A stretch of DNA of 64,000 bases from Pseudolysobacter antarcticus. GTDB taxonomy: Bacteria > Pseudomonadota > Gammaproteobacteria > Xanthomonadales > Rhodanobacteraceae. The position numbers and the translations under genes are program-made. The notes under the pieces were generated by a model. That model had not been told where the DNA came from. It did no database searches and was given only the letters and a program-made list of their open reading frames with translations. This document shows, piece by piece, positions 30,241 through 39,686 of the stretch (position 1 is the first letter of the stretch; each line of letters opens with the position of its first letter). Where the stretch lies: contig NZ_CP035704.1 of NCBI RefSeq assembly GCF_004168365.1, forward strand, positions 1,178,001-1,242,000, in the 5' to 3' direction.

Positions 30241-32295
30241 TTATGCCGTCATCGCAATATAAGGTGTTTCGACCGCAGTCGGGCGTATTTCGCGGCGTGC
30301 TTTCATCGCTGCGAGCAGGCCGAAGACGATCGTCGAAACCGCGACCGCCATGAACAACGCACAAAGAGTTGTGTCGACATAATCGTTGAACACCACACGT
30401 TGCATGTCTTCGATGGTTTTGGCTGGTGCCAGCACTTTTCCGGCGGCGATGGCATCACCGAACTTGTGTGCATGCGCGAGGAAACCGATCTTCGCATCCT
30501 CGCTGAAAATCTTCAGCCAACCGGCGGTGAGCGTGCAGATCAGCAGCCACGCGGTCGGCACCAGCGTGACCCAGATGTAACGGTCGCGTTTCATCTTGAT
30601 CAGCACCACGGTGGCGAAGGTCAAAGCGATGCCCGCGAGCATCTGATTCGAGATGCCGAACAGCGGCCACAAGGTATTGATGCCACCGAGCGGATCGATC
30701 ACGCCCTGATACAGGAAATAACCCCAGCCCGTCACGCACAATGTCGTGGCGATGAGATTTGCGGCCCACGACTCGGTGCGTTTCAGCGACGGGATTGCGG
30801 TACCGAGCAGCTCTTGGATCATGAAGCGACCGACGCGCGTGCCGGCATCGATCGTGGTGAGGATGAACAACGCCTCGAACAGGATCGCGTAGTGATACCA
30901 GAATGCGAGCATGCCATCGCCGGAGATGAGTTTGTGCAGGATCTGCGCCATGCCCACGGCCAAGGTCGGAGCGCCGCCAGTGCGCGAAAGGATCGTGGTT
31001 TCGCCGATTTCCTTGGCGATGCCGGTGAGGTCACTCGCGTTGATCACAAAACCCCACTGGCTGATCGCAGTTGCGGCGGTATCCGCGGTGGTGCCGATCA
31101 ACGCGGCGGGTGCGTTCATCGCAAAATACACGCCGGGTTCGAGCACGCACGCGGCGATCAAGGCCATGATCGCAACGAACGCTTCCATGAGCATGGCGCC
31201 ATAACCGATGAAGCGCGCCTGCGCTTCGTTCTGCAGCATCTTCGGTGTGGTGCCGGAAGAAATCAGCGCGTGGAAACCGGACACCGAGCCGCATGCAATC
31301 GTGATGAACAGGAATGGGAACAGGCTGCCCGCCCAGACCGGACCGCTGCCATCGACGAACTTGGTGATCGCCGGCATATGCAGCGGCGGCATCACGAATA
31401 CGATTGCCACGGCGAGCAATACCACGGTGCCGATTTTCAGGAAGGTCGATAGGTAGTCGCGTGGCGCCAGCAGCAGCCACACCGGCATCACCGAGGCGAC
31501 GAAACCGTAGCCGATCAGCATCCATGCCAGCGCCTTGCCGTCGAACGTAAACAGTTTTGCGAGATCGCCATTGGCGGCAACCTGGCCCCCGCCCCAGATC
31601 GCGAGCAGCAAAAGAAAGAAACCGACCACTGAGACTTCGAGAATCTTGCCGGGTCGTACGAAGCGCAGGTAGATGCCCATCAATACTGCGATCGGGATCG
31701 TCGCCATCACCGTGAACGTGCCCCACGGACTGATCGCGAGCGCCTTGACCACGATCAGCGCAAGTACCGCAAGCAGGATAATCATGATCATGAGGATGCC
31801 GATCATCGCGATCAGCCCGGCGACATTGCCGAGCTCGGAGCGGATCATCTCGCCGAGGCTCTTGCCGTCGCGGCGCACCGATAGAAACAGGATTACAAAA
31901 TCCTGCACACCGCCGGCGAACAGCACACCGACGAGTATCCACAACGTGCCCGGCAGATAACCCATCTGCGCGGCGAGTACGGGGCCGACCAGCGGACCGG
32001 CGCCAGCGATCGCGGCGAAGTGATGGCCGAACAAGACGTTCTTGTCGGTCGGTACAAAATCGAGGCCGTCGTTGCGCCGGTAGGCCGGTGTGGCGCGACT
32101 GCCATCGAGCTGCAACACGTGCGTCGCGATGTAGCGGCTGTAGAACCGGTAGGCGATCATGAACACCGACACGGATGCGGCGACCAGCCACAACGCGTTG
32201 ATGTTTTCGCCGCGTTCGAGGGCGATCACGCCGAGACAGAACGCGCCGAATACGGCGAATACGAGCCAGGCCAGATTACGAGCGATGATGGGCAT
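30241..32295 (-). CDS. cstA: Carbon starvation protein CstA, pyruvate/H+ transporter family
   Basis: 684 aa from ATG 32295, with a strong GGAGGAG ribosome site; an extended open frame upstream lacks coding character. About 16-18 membrane helices. Family motifs include [27 protein letters not shown] and [21 protein letters not shown] near the N-terminus. CstA proteins take up pyruvate (and in some hosts peptides) during carbon starvation. Co-transcribed with ybdD and perhaps the glycosyltransferase downstream. Confidence 0.96.
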   Translation of the reverse strand: MPIIARNLAWLVFAVFGAFCLGVIALERGENINALWLVAASVSVFMIAYRFYSRYIATHVLQLDGSRATPAYRRNDGLDFVPTDKNVLFGHHFAAIAGAGPLVGPVLAAQMGYLPGTLWILVGVLFAGGVQDFVILFLSVRRDGKSLGEMIRSELGNVAGLIAMIGILMIMIILLAVLALIVVKALAISPWGTFTVMATIPIAVLMGIYLRFVRPGKILEVSVVGFFLLLLAIWGGGQVAANGDLAKLFTFDGKALAWMLIGYGFVASVMPVWLLLAPRDYLSTFLKIGTVVLLAVAIVFVMPPLHMPAITKFVDGSGPVWAGSLFPFLFITIACGSVSGFHALISSGTTPKMLQNEAQARFIGYGAMLMEAFVAIMALIAACVLEPGVYFAMNAPAALIGTTADTAATAISQWGFVINASDLTGIAKEIGETTILSRTGGAPTLAVGMAQILHKLISGDGMLAFWYHYAILFEALFILTTIDAGTRVGRFMIQELLGTAIPSLKRTESWAANLIATTLCVTGWGYFLYQGVIDPLGGINTLWPLFGISNQMLAGIALTFATVVLIKMKRDRYIWVTLVPTAWLLICTLTAGWLKIFSEDAKIGFLAHAHKFGDAIAAGKVLAPAKTIEDMQRVVFNDYVDTTLCALFMAVAVSTIVFGLLAAMKARREIRPTAVETPYIAMTA

Positions 32296-32458
32296 AACGG
32301 CTCCTCCCCGAAGTGAAGGTGACAGCATCGGATTCTGCCGCGCCAAGGTCAAGACGCAGCGCACATACTTTAGTCGCGGCTGTGGGCTGGTATCGAGCAA
32401 CGAGAATTTTACGCCGCCTCTCTTATCCTCCGCGCGGACTGATCCGGGCTGGGGAAAC

Positions 32459-33400
32459 ATGAAAAAAAGAATGAATCGATCGTTGTTGATCGTGGGATTG
32501 TTGTTGTCAGTGTTGCTGCCCGTGAGCGCAGCGTTCGCAGCCGATGCGATTGCTCCGACAACGGAAAATACGCTGCCGCAGTTCCAGATCGAGCACAGTT
32601 TTGTGCATACGCTGGCATCGCCGAAACTGCAACGCAGCTACGAGATCTATATCAAGCTGCCGCCCGGTTACGACAAGCCGGAAAATGCGCAACATCGTTA
32701 TCCGGTGGTTTATCTCAACGACGGGCCGTACACGTTTCAGGTCGCGTCTGGCGAAACGCGCGTGCCGTTCAATCACGGCACGTTCGAAGAATTCATTCTG
32801 GTCGGCATTTCGTATGCGCAAGGCGAGGCGGGCGACATCAGTCGCGAACGCGACCTCACGCCGATGCTCGACATCCGCCACAAACCTTACGCCACCGGTG
32901 GCGCCCGTGCTTACCTCGGTTTTCTCGAAAACGAAGTCATGCCGCTGGTCGAAAAAACCTATCGTATCGATGCGCACCGACGCACGCTCGGCGGACAATC
33001 CTATGGCGGCTTGTTCGGGTTGTGGGTGATGCTCAATGAGCCGGAGCTGTTCCAGAACTACATCCTCACCAGCACTTCGCTCTGGTACAACAATCGGACG
33101 ATGTTCGAGCAGGAGGCGGCGTACGCGAGACATCACACCGAGCTCAAGGCCAACGTCTATTTTGCGATCGGGCAGATGGAACACCCAGCGCCGTGCGGAC
33201 GTTTGAAATCGGAGTGTTCGGATTTCGACATGGTCGCCGATCAGGCCGCGATGGTTAAACAACTGCATTCGCACAACTACAAAAATCTGCAGTTGCACAC
33301 CAAGGTGATTTCCGGCGCGTATCACACCACGACGTTTCCGAGCGGATTGTTGTGGGCGCTGCAGGAGCTGTTTCTGACGCAGCGCGAGGCGGTAAAATGA
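32459..33400 (+). CDS. Secreted esterase-D-like alpha/beta hydrolase
   Basis: 313 aa from ATG 32459. Signal peptide (MNRSLLIVGLLLSVLLPVSAAFA) after a short Lys-rich start. The esterase D/Fes-type fold is shown by YPVVYLNDGPYTF and the nucleophile in GGQSYGG (Ser181), with a likely His in GAYHTTTFPS near the end. These enzymes hydrolyse acyl, S-formylglutathione-type or siderophore esters; the substrate here is uncertain. Its stop overlaps the next gene's ATG (ATGA), so it pairs with a membrane O-acyltransferase, suggesting opposite halves of an acylation cycle (inference). Confidence 0.88.
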   Translation: MKKRMNRSLLIVGLLLSVLLPVSAAFAADAIAPTTENTLPQFQIEHSFVHTLASPKLQRSYEIYIKLPPGYDKPENAQHRYPVVYLNDGPYTFQVASGETRVPFNHGTFEEFILVGISYAQGEAGDISRERDLTPMLDIRHKPYATGGARAYLGFLENEVMPLVEKTYRIDAHRRTLGGQSYGGLFGLWVMLNEPELFQNYILTSTSLWYNNRTMFEQEAAYARHHTELKANVYFAIGQMEHPAPCGRLKSECSDFDMVADQAAMVKQLHSHNYKNLQLHTKVISGAYHTTTFPSGLLWALQELFLTQREAVK

Positions 33401-34581
33401 GCAGTGTGATTGATCGAGCGATCACGCCGTCGAGCGCTGACAATGCGGCGGGAACGGATCGCAATAGCGGCATCGATGCATTGCGCGGCATGTCGATCCT
33501 ATTCGTGATACTGAACCATGTCGGGATTCGTATTCCGTTGGCGAAGACCGCGCTGGCGACCTTGATTCCGGCGTGGCTGTTGCAGCGTATGAATTACAAC
33601 GGCTACGAAGCGGTGTTTATTTTTTTCGTGATTTCTGGATTCCTCATCACGCGCCGATCGCAGGAGCGCTGGGGCGATCTGCGATATATGCCGCCGCGAA
33701 AATTTTATCTGCTGCGCGCGGCGCGCATCGTGCCATGCCTGCTGCTGGTCATCGCGTTGCTGAGTTTGTCGCATCTGCTCGCTGTGCCGAATTTCGTTAT
33801 CGACAAGCCCGAGCAATCGCTGCCCGCGGCCATCACGTCGGCACTCGGTTTGTATCTGAACTGGTATGAAAGTTTGACGGGTTATTTGCCGGGCGGCTGG
33901 GACGTGCTCTGGTCGTTGTCCATCGAAGAAGTTTTCTACATCGTATTTCCGCTGGTGTGCCTGACTCTAGGCCGCAGCCGCTGGTTGCTCGCGCTGAGCC
34001 TGGGTGTGTTGGCGCTGTCGTTGCCGTTCACGCGCGCGGCGATTGTCGGCAACGAAATCTGGCTGGAGAAAGCGTATCTGCCCGGCATGTCGGCGATCGC
34101 GATCGGTGTGCTCACGGCAATGTTCGCGGCGCGCTTTCCGTCACCAAAATCGTGGCTGGCACCATTGCTATGCGTTGTTGGTATTGCCGGTATCGGCACT
34201 GTGCTGTTTGCCGGCTCGGCGATCTGGCATTTGATCCAAGATGGCGCGGTCTTGCTGCTGTGCGTATCAGCAGCGATCCTCGTGCTTGGCCTGCATTGGC
34301 AAGCCGCGTCGGCATCGCCGTGGCAGTTGCGCTGGCTCGGCTGGTTGCGCTCGTGCGGCCGGCTCAGCTATGAAATTTATCTGTTCCACATGTTCTGCGT
34401 TTTCGGCGTGATCGGTATCGCTCACGCCAGCGGTTTCAGCGTGGAGTGGGGATTCATCTGGTACGTGCCGGCGCTCGGTTTGTCGTGGCTGCTGGGTTGG
34501 ATGGTGGCGCGTGGTTTTTCCGTGCCGTGCGAGCGCTGGGTGCGGCGCCGCTTTGGCACGAGCACGATCGCGCCAAGCTGA
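33397..34581 (+). CDS. Acyltransferase-3 family membrane protein
   Basis: 394 aa from the ATGA overlap with the upstream esterase. Family marks: GIDALRGMSILFVILNHVG, AVFIFFVISGFLITRRS, FYLLRAARIVPCLL and LSIEEVFYIVFP; about 10 membrane helices. It transfers acyl groups to polysaccharides or lipids at the inner membrane. It is intact, unlike the interrupted family member at 18446, and may in part compensate for it (speculation). Substrate unknown. Confidence 0.9.
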   Translation: MSSVIDRAITPSSADNAAGTDRNSGIDALRGMSILFVILNHVGIRIPLAKTALATLIPAWLLQRMNYNGYEAVFIFFVISGFLITRRSQERWGDLRYMPPRKFYLLRAARIVPCLLLVIALLSLSHLLAVPNFVIDKPEQSLPAAITSALGLYLNWYESLTGYLPGGWDVLWSLSIEEVFYIVFPLVCLTLGRSRWLLALSLGVLALSLPFTRAAIVGNEIWLEKAYLPGMSAIAIGVLTAMFAARFPSPKSWLAPLLCVVGIAGIGTVLFAGSAIWHLIQDGAVLLLCVSAAILVLGLHWQAASASPWQLRWLGWLRSCGRLSYEIYLFHMFCVFGVIGIAHASGFSVEWGFIWYVPALGLSWLLGWMVARGFSVPCERWVRRRFGTSTIAPS

Positions 34582-34647
34582 TTTCAGGGTGCGCGAGATG
34601 ACTTTCGGGCTTCACACAAAACTATCAACAAAAAAAGATACTGTCCG

Positions 34648-34674
34648 TGTCGATTTTGCGTTCCGCCGTTCGTC
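34648..34674 (+). promoter_or_regulatory. Candidate ECF42-type promoter for the first YciI gene
   Basis: TGTCGA (34648-34653), a 17-nt spacer and CGTC (34671-34674), 82 nt before the ATG. As I recall it, the motif described for ECF42 sigma factors is TGTCGA at -35 and CG[AT]C at -10. An ECF42-type sigma gene lies 2.6 kb downstream, and the same arrangement recurs at 36145. Confidence 0.65.
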
Positions 34675-34755
34675 GTACCAGTAGAGTCAGGTTTTGCGCC
34701 GGGCGAATCCGCCGCAACCCATCTCTCCACCAAAACCCGAACAGGAGATAACACC

Positions 34756-35190
34756 ATGCGATTCATGATCATCATAAAAGCCAACGAAAAGAGCGAGGCC
34801 GGCGAGATGCCGGACGAACAGCTGCTGATCGAAATGGGCAAGTTCAACGAAGAACTCATCAAGGCCGGCGTCATGCTCGCTGGCGAAGGTCTGCATTCGA
34901 GCGCCAAGGGCGTGCGAGTCAAATTTTCCGGCAGCCAGCGCAGCGTTATCGACGGCCCGTTCAGCGAAACCAAGGAACTGATCGCGGGTTTCTGGCTGTG
35001 GCAGGTGAAGTCGAAGGAAGAAGCAATCGAATGGGTCAAGCGTTGCCCGAATCCGCACTCAGGCGATTCCGAGATTGAGATCCGCCAGGTGTTCGAGGCT
35101 GAGGAATTCGCGCCCATGATAAGCACGGATGAAGGTCGCGCGATGCTTGATGCTGAGCACGACTTCCGCAAGCGTACGAATATGGTTTGA
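34756..35190 (+). CDS. YciI-like DGPF-domain protein
   Basis: 144 aa with an AGGAG ribosome site. The DGPF (YCII) family pattern is complete: RFMIIIKANEKSEAG at the N-terminus, LAGEGLHSS, VIDGPFSETKELIAGFWLW and a C-terminal EIEIRQVFEAEEF. This is the standard partner of ECF42 sigma factors. Biochemical role is unproven; a dimeric ferredoxin-like fold is expected. It has its own candidate sigma-dependent promoter. Confidence 0.92.
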   Translation: MRFMIIIKANEKSEAGEMPDEQLLIEMGKFNEELIKAGVMLAGEGLHSSAKGVRVKFSGSQRSVIDGPFSETKELIAGFWLWQVKSKEEAIEWVKRCPNPHSGDSEIEIRQVFEAEEFAPMISTDEGRAMLDAEHDFRKRTNMV

Positions 35191-35259
35191 TCGAATCGCG
35201 CGCGTTGATCTCAAACGTGTCGCCCCGTCACCGGCCATCGAAATCCAAAGGACGCCACC

Positions 35260-36114
35260 ATGCGATTCATGATCCTGCGCAAGGCCGATAAAAACACCGA
35301 GGCCGGAGTGCTGCCGCCACAGAGTCTTCTCGTGGCGATGGGCCAGTACAACGAGGCATTGCTGAAGGCCGGTACGATGCTCGCTGGCGAGGGTCTGCAG
35401 CCGAGCGCACAAGGTGTGCGTGTGAAATTGCTGGGTGGCAAGGCGCGGATTATCGATGGACCTTTCAGCGAGGCGAAGGAATTGATCGCGGGTTTCACGA
35501 TGATCGATGTCGCATCGCGCGAAGAAGCGATCGAACTCGCGCGACGCTGGCCCGCGCAGGATGGCGACGGCAATGTCGAGCTCGAAATTCGCGAGCTCGG
35601 CTGCGCCGGCAATTTGCCTGGCATCGATGTCTCGCCGCCGCCGACCAGTGCCGTGCCGCAGCGGCGTTTCATGATCATGCTGAAATCCGACTCGGATACC
35701 GAGGCCGGTATCAGCCCCAGCGCAGCAGTGCTGGCGGCGATGGCGCAGCGCAATGCCGAAGGTGTCGCGGCCGGGATATTGCTCGCCGGTGAAGGTTTGC
35801 AGTCGAGCGTGCGGGGTGCACGCTTGAAATTTGCGCAAGGCCGGCCGGCGCTGATGGATGGGCCATTCACCGAGGCCAAGGAAATGATCGCCGGCTTCTG
35901 GATCATGCGTGCGGGCTCGATGCAGGACGCGATTGACTGGGTCGAGAATTATCCGTATCCGCGTGATCCGCATACCGAGTTCGAGGTCGAGATTCGTCCG
36001 CTCTACGAAGCCGCTGATTTCACGCCTGAGTTCATGCCCGAAATCAGGCTCGCCGAAGAACTCCTGCGTGAGGATGTTCCGCGCGCCGCACACCAGCGCA
36101 CAGCGCAAGCCTGA
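35260..36114 (+). CDS. Tandem (two-domain) YciI/DGPF protein
   Basis: 284 aa made of two complete DGPF domains in one chain. Unit 1 (about 1-118) has RFMILRKADKNTEAG, LAGEGLQPS and IIDGPFSEAKELIAGF; unit 2 (about 135-262) repeats this as RFMIMLKSDSDTEAG, LAGEGLQSS and LMDGPFTEAKEMIAGFW. The linker is Pro-rich (VSPPPTSAVPQ). Single-domain forms normally dimerise, so this fusion probably makes an internal pseudo-dimer. It lies 69 nt after the single-domain gene and may be read through from its promoter; I see no ECF42-type box directly before it. Confidence 0.9.
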   Translation: MRFMILRKADKNTEAGVLPPQSLLVAMGQYNEALLKAGTMLAGEGLQPSAQGVRVKLLGGKARIIDGPFSEAKELIAGFTMIDVASREEAIELARRWPAQDGDGNVELEIRELGCAGNLPGIDVSPPPTSAVPQRRFMIMLKSDSDTEAGISPSAAVLAAMAQRNAEGVAAGILLAGEGLQSSVRGARLKFAQGRPALMDGPFTEAKEMIAGFWIMRAGSMQDAIDWVENYPYPRDPHTEFEVEIRPLYEAADFTPEFMPEIRLAEELLREDVPRAAHQRTAQA

Positions 36115-36144
36115 TTCATCGCATCAAGAATATTTCTTCCATGC

Positions 36145-36171
36145 TGTCGATTCCGTCCGCTCTGATTCGAC
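36145..36171 (+). promoter_or_regulatory. Second candidate ECF42-type promoter
   Basis: TGTCGA (36145-36150), 17-nt spacer and CGAC (36168-36171), 53 nt before the ATG of the glyoxalase-like gene. Same -35 and spacing as the site at 34648, with the alternative -10 base. That the two sites agree makes chance less likely. Confidence 0.6.
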
Positions 36172-36223
36172 GTCATCATGCAGCAAACAATTTCGCAACC
36201 AATCATTCAGCAAAGGAATCACC

Positions 36224-36643
36224 ATGCAACTGAACGCCTATTTGTTTTTCGATGGCAACTGCGCCGAAGCCATGCGCTATTACGAGCGCACGCTGGGCGG
36301 CAAGATCGATCTGTCGATGACCCACGCCGATGATCCCGCGGCGACAGCACAGGTGCCGGCAGACAGTGCCGCACGCATCATGCACGCGCGCCTGGTTTTT
36401 CCCGGCGGCATCCTGATGGCGTCCGACTGGATGGTCGGTCGCGCCTATCCGGGCATGAGCGGTTTCGCGCTGTCGCTGGCTTACACCACAGTGGCCGAAG
36501 CGCAAAAAGTATTCGACGCGTTGGCCGACGGCGGTGCAGTCAACATGCCTTTCGCTGAGACTTTCTGGGTCGAGGCCTTCGGCATGTTGACCGATCGTTT
36601 TGGCACGCCGTGGATGATCAATGGTGGCGCGACAAAAGTCTGA
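36224..36643 (+). CDS. VOC/PhnB-like glyoxalase-fold protein
   Basis: 139 aa. PhnB-type marks: AYLFFDGNCAEAMRYYERTLGG at the start, then IMHARLVFPGGILMASD and DRFGTPWMING at the end. PhnB-like members mostly lack the full metal-binding set of true glyoxalases; function unknown. Genes of this type commonly accompany DGPF proteins and ECF42 sigma factors. Preceded by its own candidate promoter and an AGGAATC ribosome site. Confidence 0.92.
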   Translation: MQLNAYLFFDGNCAEAMRYYERTLGGKIDLSMTHADDPAATAQVPADSAARIMHARLVFPGGILMASDWMVGRAYPGMSGFALSLAYTTVAEAQKVFDALADGGAVNMPFAETFWVEAFGMLTDRFGTPWMINGGATKV

Positions 36644-36823
36644 ATTGCGCCAGCCGCTATCGATACCAGCGAGAGCGGCCTTGATCGAGCGCTGTTTTTT
36701 GCGCGATCGAACGCAAGTGGCGATACTGGGCGCGGAAGAAGCGCAAACTGATTCGGCAAGCGCAACGGCAGCGCTGCGATTATCGTCCAGGCAATAATTG
36801 TCCCCCACGCAAGGAGAGTTGAG

Positions 36824-37186
36824 ATGGCTCATTACGTCGATGGATTTGTGGTTCCTGTTCCCACAAAAAAACTGGATGCCTACCGCCGCATGGCGCGCAA
36901 GGCAGGCAAGATCTGGCGCGAACACGGTGCATTGGAATACCGCGAGTGCGTGGCCGACGACGCGCCACCGGGCAAACTCACGTCGTTTCCGCAGAGCGTC
37001 AAGCTTAAGCCGGACGAGATCGTGGTGTTCTCGTGGATTGTCTACAAATCGCGCAAGGATCGCGATCGCATCATGGCCCTGGTGATGAAAGATCCACGCC
37101 TGGCCAGCATGATGGATCCGAAAACCATGCCTTTCGATGGCAAACGCATGATCTTCGGCGGCTTCAAGACCCTGGTTGAGCTGTGA
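36824..37186 (+). CDS. DUF1428 family protein
   Basis: 120 aa, AAGGAGAG ribosome site. Full-length match to DUF1428: YVDGFVVPVPTKKLDAYRRMA, EHGALEYRECVADD, SVKLKPDEIVVFSWIVYKSR and MPFDGKRMIFGGF. An NIPSNAP/YciI-like ferredoxin fold is expected; function unknown. It lies between the glyoxalase-like gene and the sigma factor and probably belongs to the same regulon. Confidence 0.93.
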   Translation: MAHYVDGFVVPVPTKKLDAYRRMARKAGKIWREHGALEYRECVADDAPPGKLTSFPQSVKLKPDEIVVFSWIVYKSRKDRDRIMALVMKDPRLASMMDPKTMPFDGKRMIFGGFKTLVEL

Positions 37187-37193
37187 ATGGGTG

Positions 37194-37220
37194 CAGTCCA
37201 AATTGGTGAGCAGTGGACTG
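37194..37220. repeat. 7-bp inverted repeat upstream of the ECF42-type sigma gene
   Basis: CAGTCCA (37194-37200) and TGGACTG (37214-37220) are exact complements 13 nt apart, just after the DUF1428 stop. Could be an operator for the sigma gene or a weak hairpin; no T-run. Confidence 0.35.
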
Positions 37221-37268
37221 TCCCGGGAATCGTAGGCGCTTCCAGCCCATGATGGCGATCGCATACGC

Positions 37269-38552
37269 GTGACGATCACGGAGACCCATCGCGCCATCAA
37301 CGCAGTCTGGCGGATCGAGTCGGCGCGGCTGATCGCCGGCATCGCGCGGCTCGTGCGCGATGTCGGTCTGGCCGAAGAACTCGCGCAGGACGCATTGGTT
37401 TCCGCGCTTGAACAATGGCCCGCATCGGGTGTGCCGGACAATCCCGGCGCATGGCTCATGACGGCGGCCAAACATCGCGCGATCGATCGCTTGCGCCGCA
37501 GCAAGCTGTTGCAGCGCAAGCACGAGGAGCTCGCCGACGAACTTGCCGCAGACGATGCGTTGAGCACGTCCGCGATCGAGGTCGCGCTGGATGACGATAT
37601 CGGCGATGACCTGTTGCGACTGGTGTTCATCGCCTGTCACCCGGTGCTGTCGACCGAGGCGCGGATTGCGCTCACGCTGCGCTTGCTCGGCGGCCTGACT
37701 ACCGACGAAATCGCGCGCGCGTTTCTCATTCCTGAAGCCACGCTGGCGCAACGCATCGTGCGCGCCAAACGTACGCTGGCCGAAGCGCACGTTCCGTTCG
37801 AAGTGCCGCGAAAAAGCGAACTCGCTGCGCGTTTGTCTTCGGTGCTCGAAGTGATCTACCTGATCTTCAACGAAGGTTATTCGGCGACCGCCGGCGCGGA
37901 CTGGATGCGACCCGCGTTATGCGAGGAAGCATTGCGCCTCGGTCGAATTCTCGCCGAGCTTGTGCCGCAGGAAGCGGAAGTGCATGGCCTGGTCGCACTG
38001 ATGGAAATCCAGGCATCCAGACTGCGCGCGCGCAGCGGGGCAAACGGCGCGCCGATTCTGTTGCTCGAACAGAATCGTGCGCGCTGGGATCAACTGCTGA
38101 TCCGGCGCGGCCTGGCCGCATTGAAACGCGCGGAGAAACTCGGCGGCGCGTTCGGTCCGTATGCGTTGCAGGCCGCGATCACCGCATGCCATGCGCGCGC
38201 GCATGTCGCCGCGGAAACCGACTGGGAACGTATCGCTGCGCTGTACGATGCACTCGCACAACTGGCGCCATCGCCGGTGGTGGAATTGAATCGCGCCGTG
38301 GCGGTAGCGATGGCATTCGGCGCGGCGGCAGGTCTGGAAATTGTCGATGCGCTGATCGGCGAGCCGGCGCTGCTCAATTACCATTTATTGCCCGGCGTGC
38401 GTGGCGACCTGCTCGCCAAGCTCGGGCGTTATGAAGAGGCGCGCACAGAATTCAAGCGTGCCGCGGCACTGACCCGAAATGTGCGCGCGCGCGAGTTGCT
38501 ACTGGCGCGCGCGGCGGCGTGTTTGCGTGAATCGTCTTCGCCGCGAATCTAA
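37269..38552 (+). CDS. ECF42-type RNA polymerase sigma factor with C-terminal TPR-like extension
   Basis: 427 aa from GTG 37269, about twice the length of a plain ECF factor. Region 2: AVWRIESARLIAGIARLVRDVGLAEELAQDALVSALEQWP and WLMTAAKHRAIDRLRR; region 4: ALTLRLLGGLTTDEIARAFLIPEATLAQRIVRAKRTL. The extension (from about 180) has IYLIFNEGYSA, LEQNRARWDQLLI and AITACHARA, the DUF6596/TPR-like part needed for ECF42 activity. No anti-sigma factor is adjacent, as usual for this group. The upstream YciI/DGPF, glyoxalase-like and DUF1428 genes are its characteristic neighbours and probable targets. Confidence 0.93.
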   Translation: MTITETHRAINAVWRIESARLIAGIARLVRDVGLAEELAQDALVSALEQWPASGVPDNPGAWLMTAAKHRAIDRLRRSKLLQRKHEELADELAADDALSTSAIEVALDDDIGDDLLRLVFIACHPVLSTEARIALTLRLLGGLTTDEIARAFLIPEATLAQRIVRAKRTLAEAHVPFEVPRKSELAARLSSVLEVIYLIFNEGYSATAGADWMRPALCEEALRLGRILAELVPQEAEVHGLVALMEIQASRLRARSGANGAPILLLEQNRARWDQLLIRRGLAALKRAEKLGGAFGPYALQAAITACHARAHVAAETDWERIAALYDALAQLAPSPVVELNRAVAVAMAFGAAAGLEIVDALIGEPALLNYHLLPGVRGDLLAKLGRYEEARTEFKRAAALTRNVRARELLLARAAACLRESSSPRI

Positions 38553-38585
38553 AAAAATACCGGAATTCGCAAAAAAGGTCTGACC

Positions 38586-39587
38586 TCAAAGCCACTTCGA
38601 GCGTTTGAGCCATATGAACAAACTCGTGCAGATCAGCACGGTCGCGCCGATCATGTAGTGATAGCCGTTTTCGAGCTCGGGCATGTTGTGGAAATTCATG
38701 CCATACCAGCTCGCGATCAACGTAGGCGCGGCGAGCAAGGCGGCCCAGCCGGCGAGGCGTTTGACGACTTCGTTCTGGCTCACCGTCACCATCGACATGT
38801 TGACCGTCATCGCTGAACTGAGCAGTTCGCCCATGGCGTTGGTGGCGTCGCTGATACGCGCGGCGTGATCGAATACATCGCGCAGATACACGCGCACTTC
38901 GTCGCAGATCAGGTTCGGGAAAAAGCGCGTGAGCTGGTTCAGGATGTCTTGCAACGGCGATACCGCGAGGCGCAACGTGACGAGCTCGCGTTTCAGTCGA
39001 TACAGGCGTTCAAGCGTTTCACGGCGAAAGGTGTCGTGAAAAATATCCTTCTCGAGTGCGGTGAGTTCTTCCTGGAAGGTATTCACGATCGGCAGGAAAT
39101 TGTCGACGATGAAATCGAGCACCGCATACAGCACATAACTCGGGCCGAGCACGAGCAGCTCGGGCGTCTGCTCGCAACTTTTGCGTGCCGGCGCGTACGA
39201 CAACGATGCGCCGTGGCGCACGGTCACGAAGTAGCGCGGTCCGATGAAGATATGCGTTTCGCCGAAACGGATCTTGCCTTCGACCACTTGCGCGGTGTGG
39301 ATGACGATGAACAGCGAATCGCCATACACCTCGATCTTCGGCCGCTGATGCGCGAGATGCGCGTCCTCGATCGCGAGGTCGTGCAGGCCGAATTCTTCCT
39401 GCAGTTTTTCCAGCAGGGCTTCGTCGGGCTCATGCAATCCGACCCAGACAAAACAGTCGGTGCGCGGCAGCACATCGCTGATCGCCTCGATCGTGATGTC
39501 GTTGAGCTTGCGTCCGGTTTCTTTCGAATAGACGGCGCAATTCACCACCATCGGTTCGTTCGGCTGACTTGTGCTGGGCAACATCAT
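38586..39587 (-). CDS. corA: CorA-family magnesium transporter
   Basis: 333 aa. A large cytoplasmic N-terminal domain ends in two membrane helices; the signature GMN is in ASWYGMNFHNMPEL between them, and the last residues (WLKRSKWL) are basic as usual. CorA is a pentameric Mg2+ (also Co2+/Ni2+) channel. It is the last gene of a minus-strand run phoH-ybeY-corC-DUF4105-corA, though the 99-nt gap suggests it may have its own promoter. CorC is an Mg/Co-related membrane protein, so the neighbourhood fits. Confidence 0.95.
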   Translation of the reverse strand: MMLPSTSQPNEPMVVNCAVYSKETGRKLNDITIEAISDVLPRTDCFVWVGLHEPDEALLEKLQEEFGLHDLAIEDAHLAHQRPKIEVYGDSLFIVIHTAQVVEGKIRFGETHIFIGPRYFVTVRHGASLSYAPARKSCEQTPELLVLGPSYVLYAVLDFIVDNFLPIVNTFQEELTALEKDIFHDTFRRETLERLYRLKRELVTLRLAVSPLQDILNQLTRFFPNLICDEVRVYLRDVFDHAARISDATNAMGELLSSAMTVNMSMVTVSQNEVVKRLAGWAALLAAPTLIASWYGMNFHNMPELENGYHYMIGATVLICTSLFIWLKRSKWL

Positions 39588-39686
39588 GGGCGCAATTCCG
39601 TTGTCGATATCACGCGATCATGCCGGAGTTGACGTTGCAACGGCAATCGCGAGGGCAGTGCTGGATGCGCGCGACGTAGGAGTGAT

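Noticed and set aside
30121-31452. Long open frame antisense to cstA
   Set aside because: CstA family motifs are clear on the other strand; this frame shows none.
35218-35223. A third ECF42-type promoter before the double YciI gene
   Set aside because: TGTCGC is close to the -35 box, but no CG[AT]C occurs at the required 17-nt spacing.
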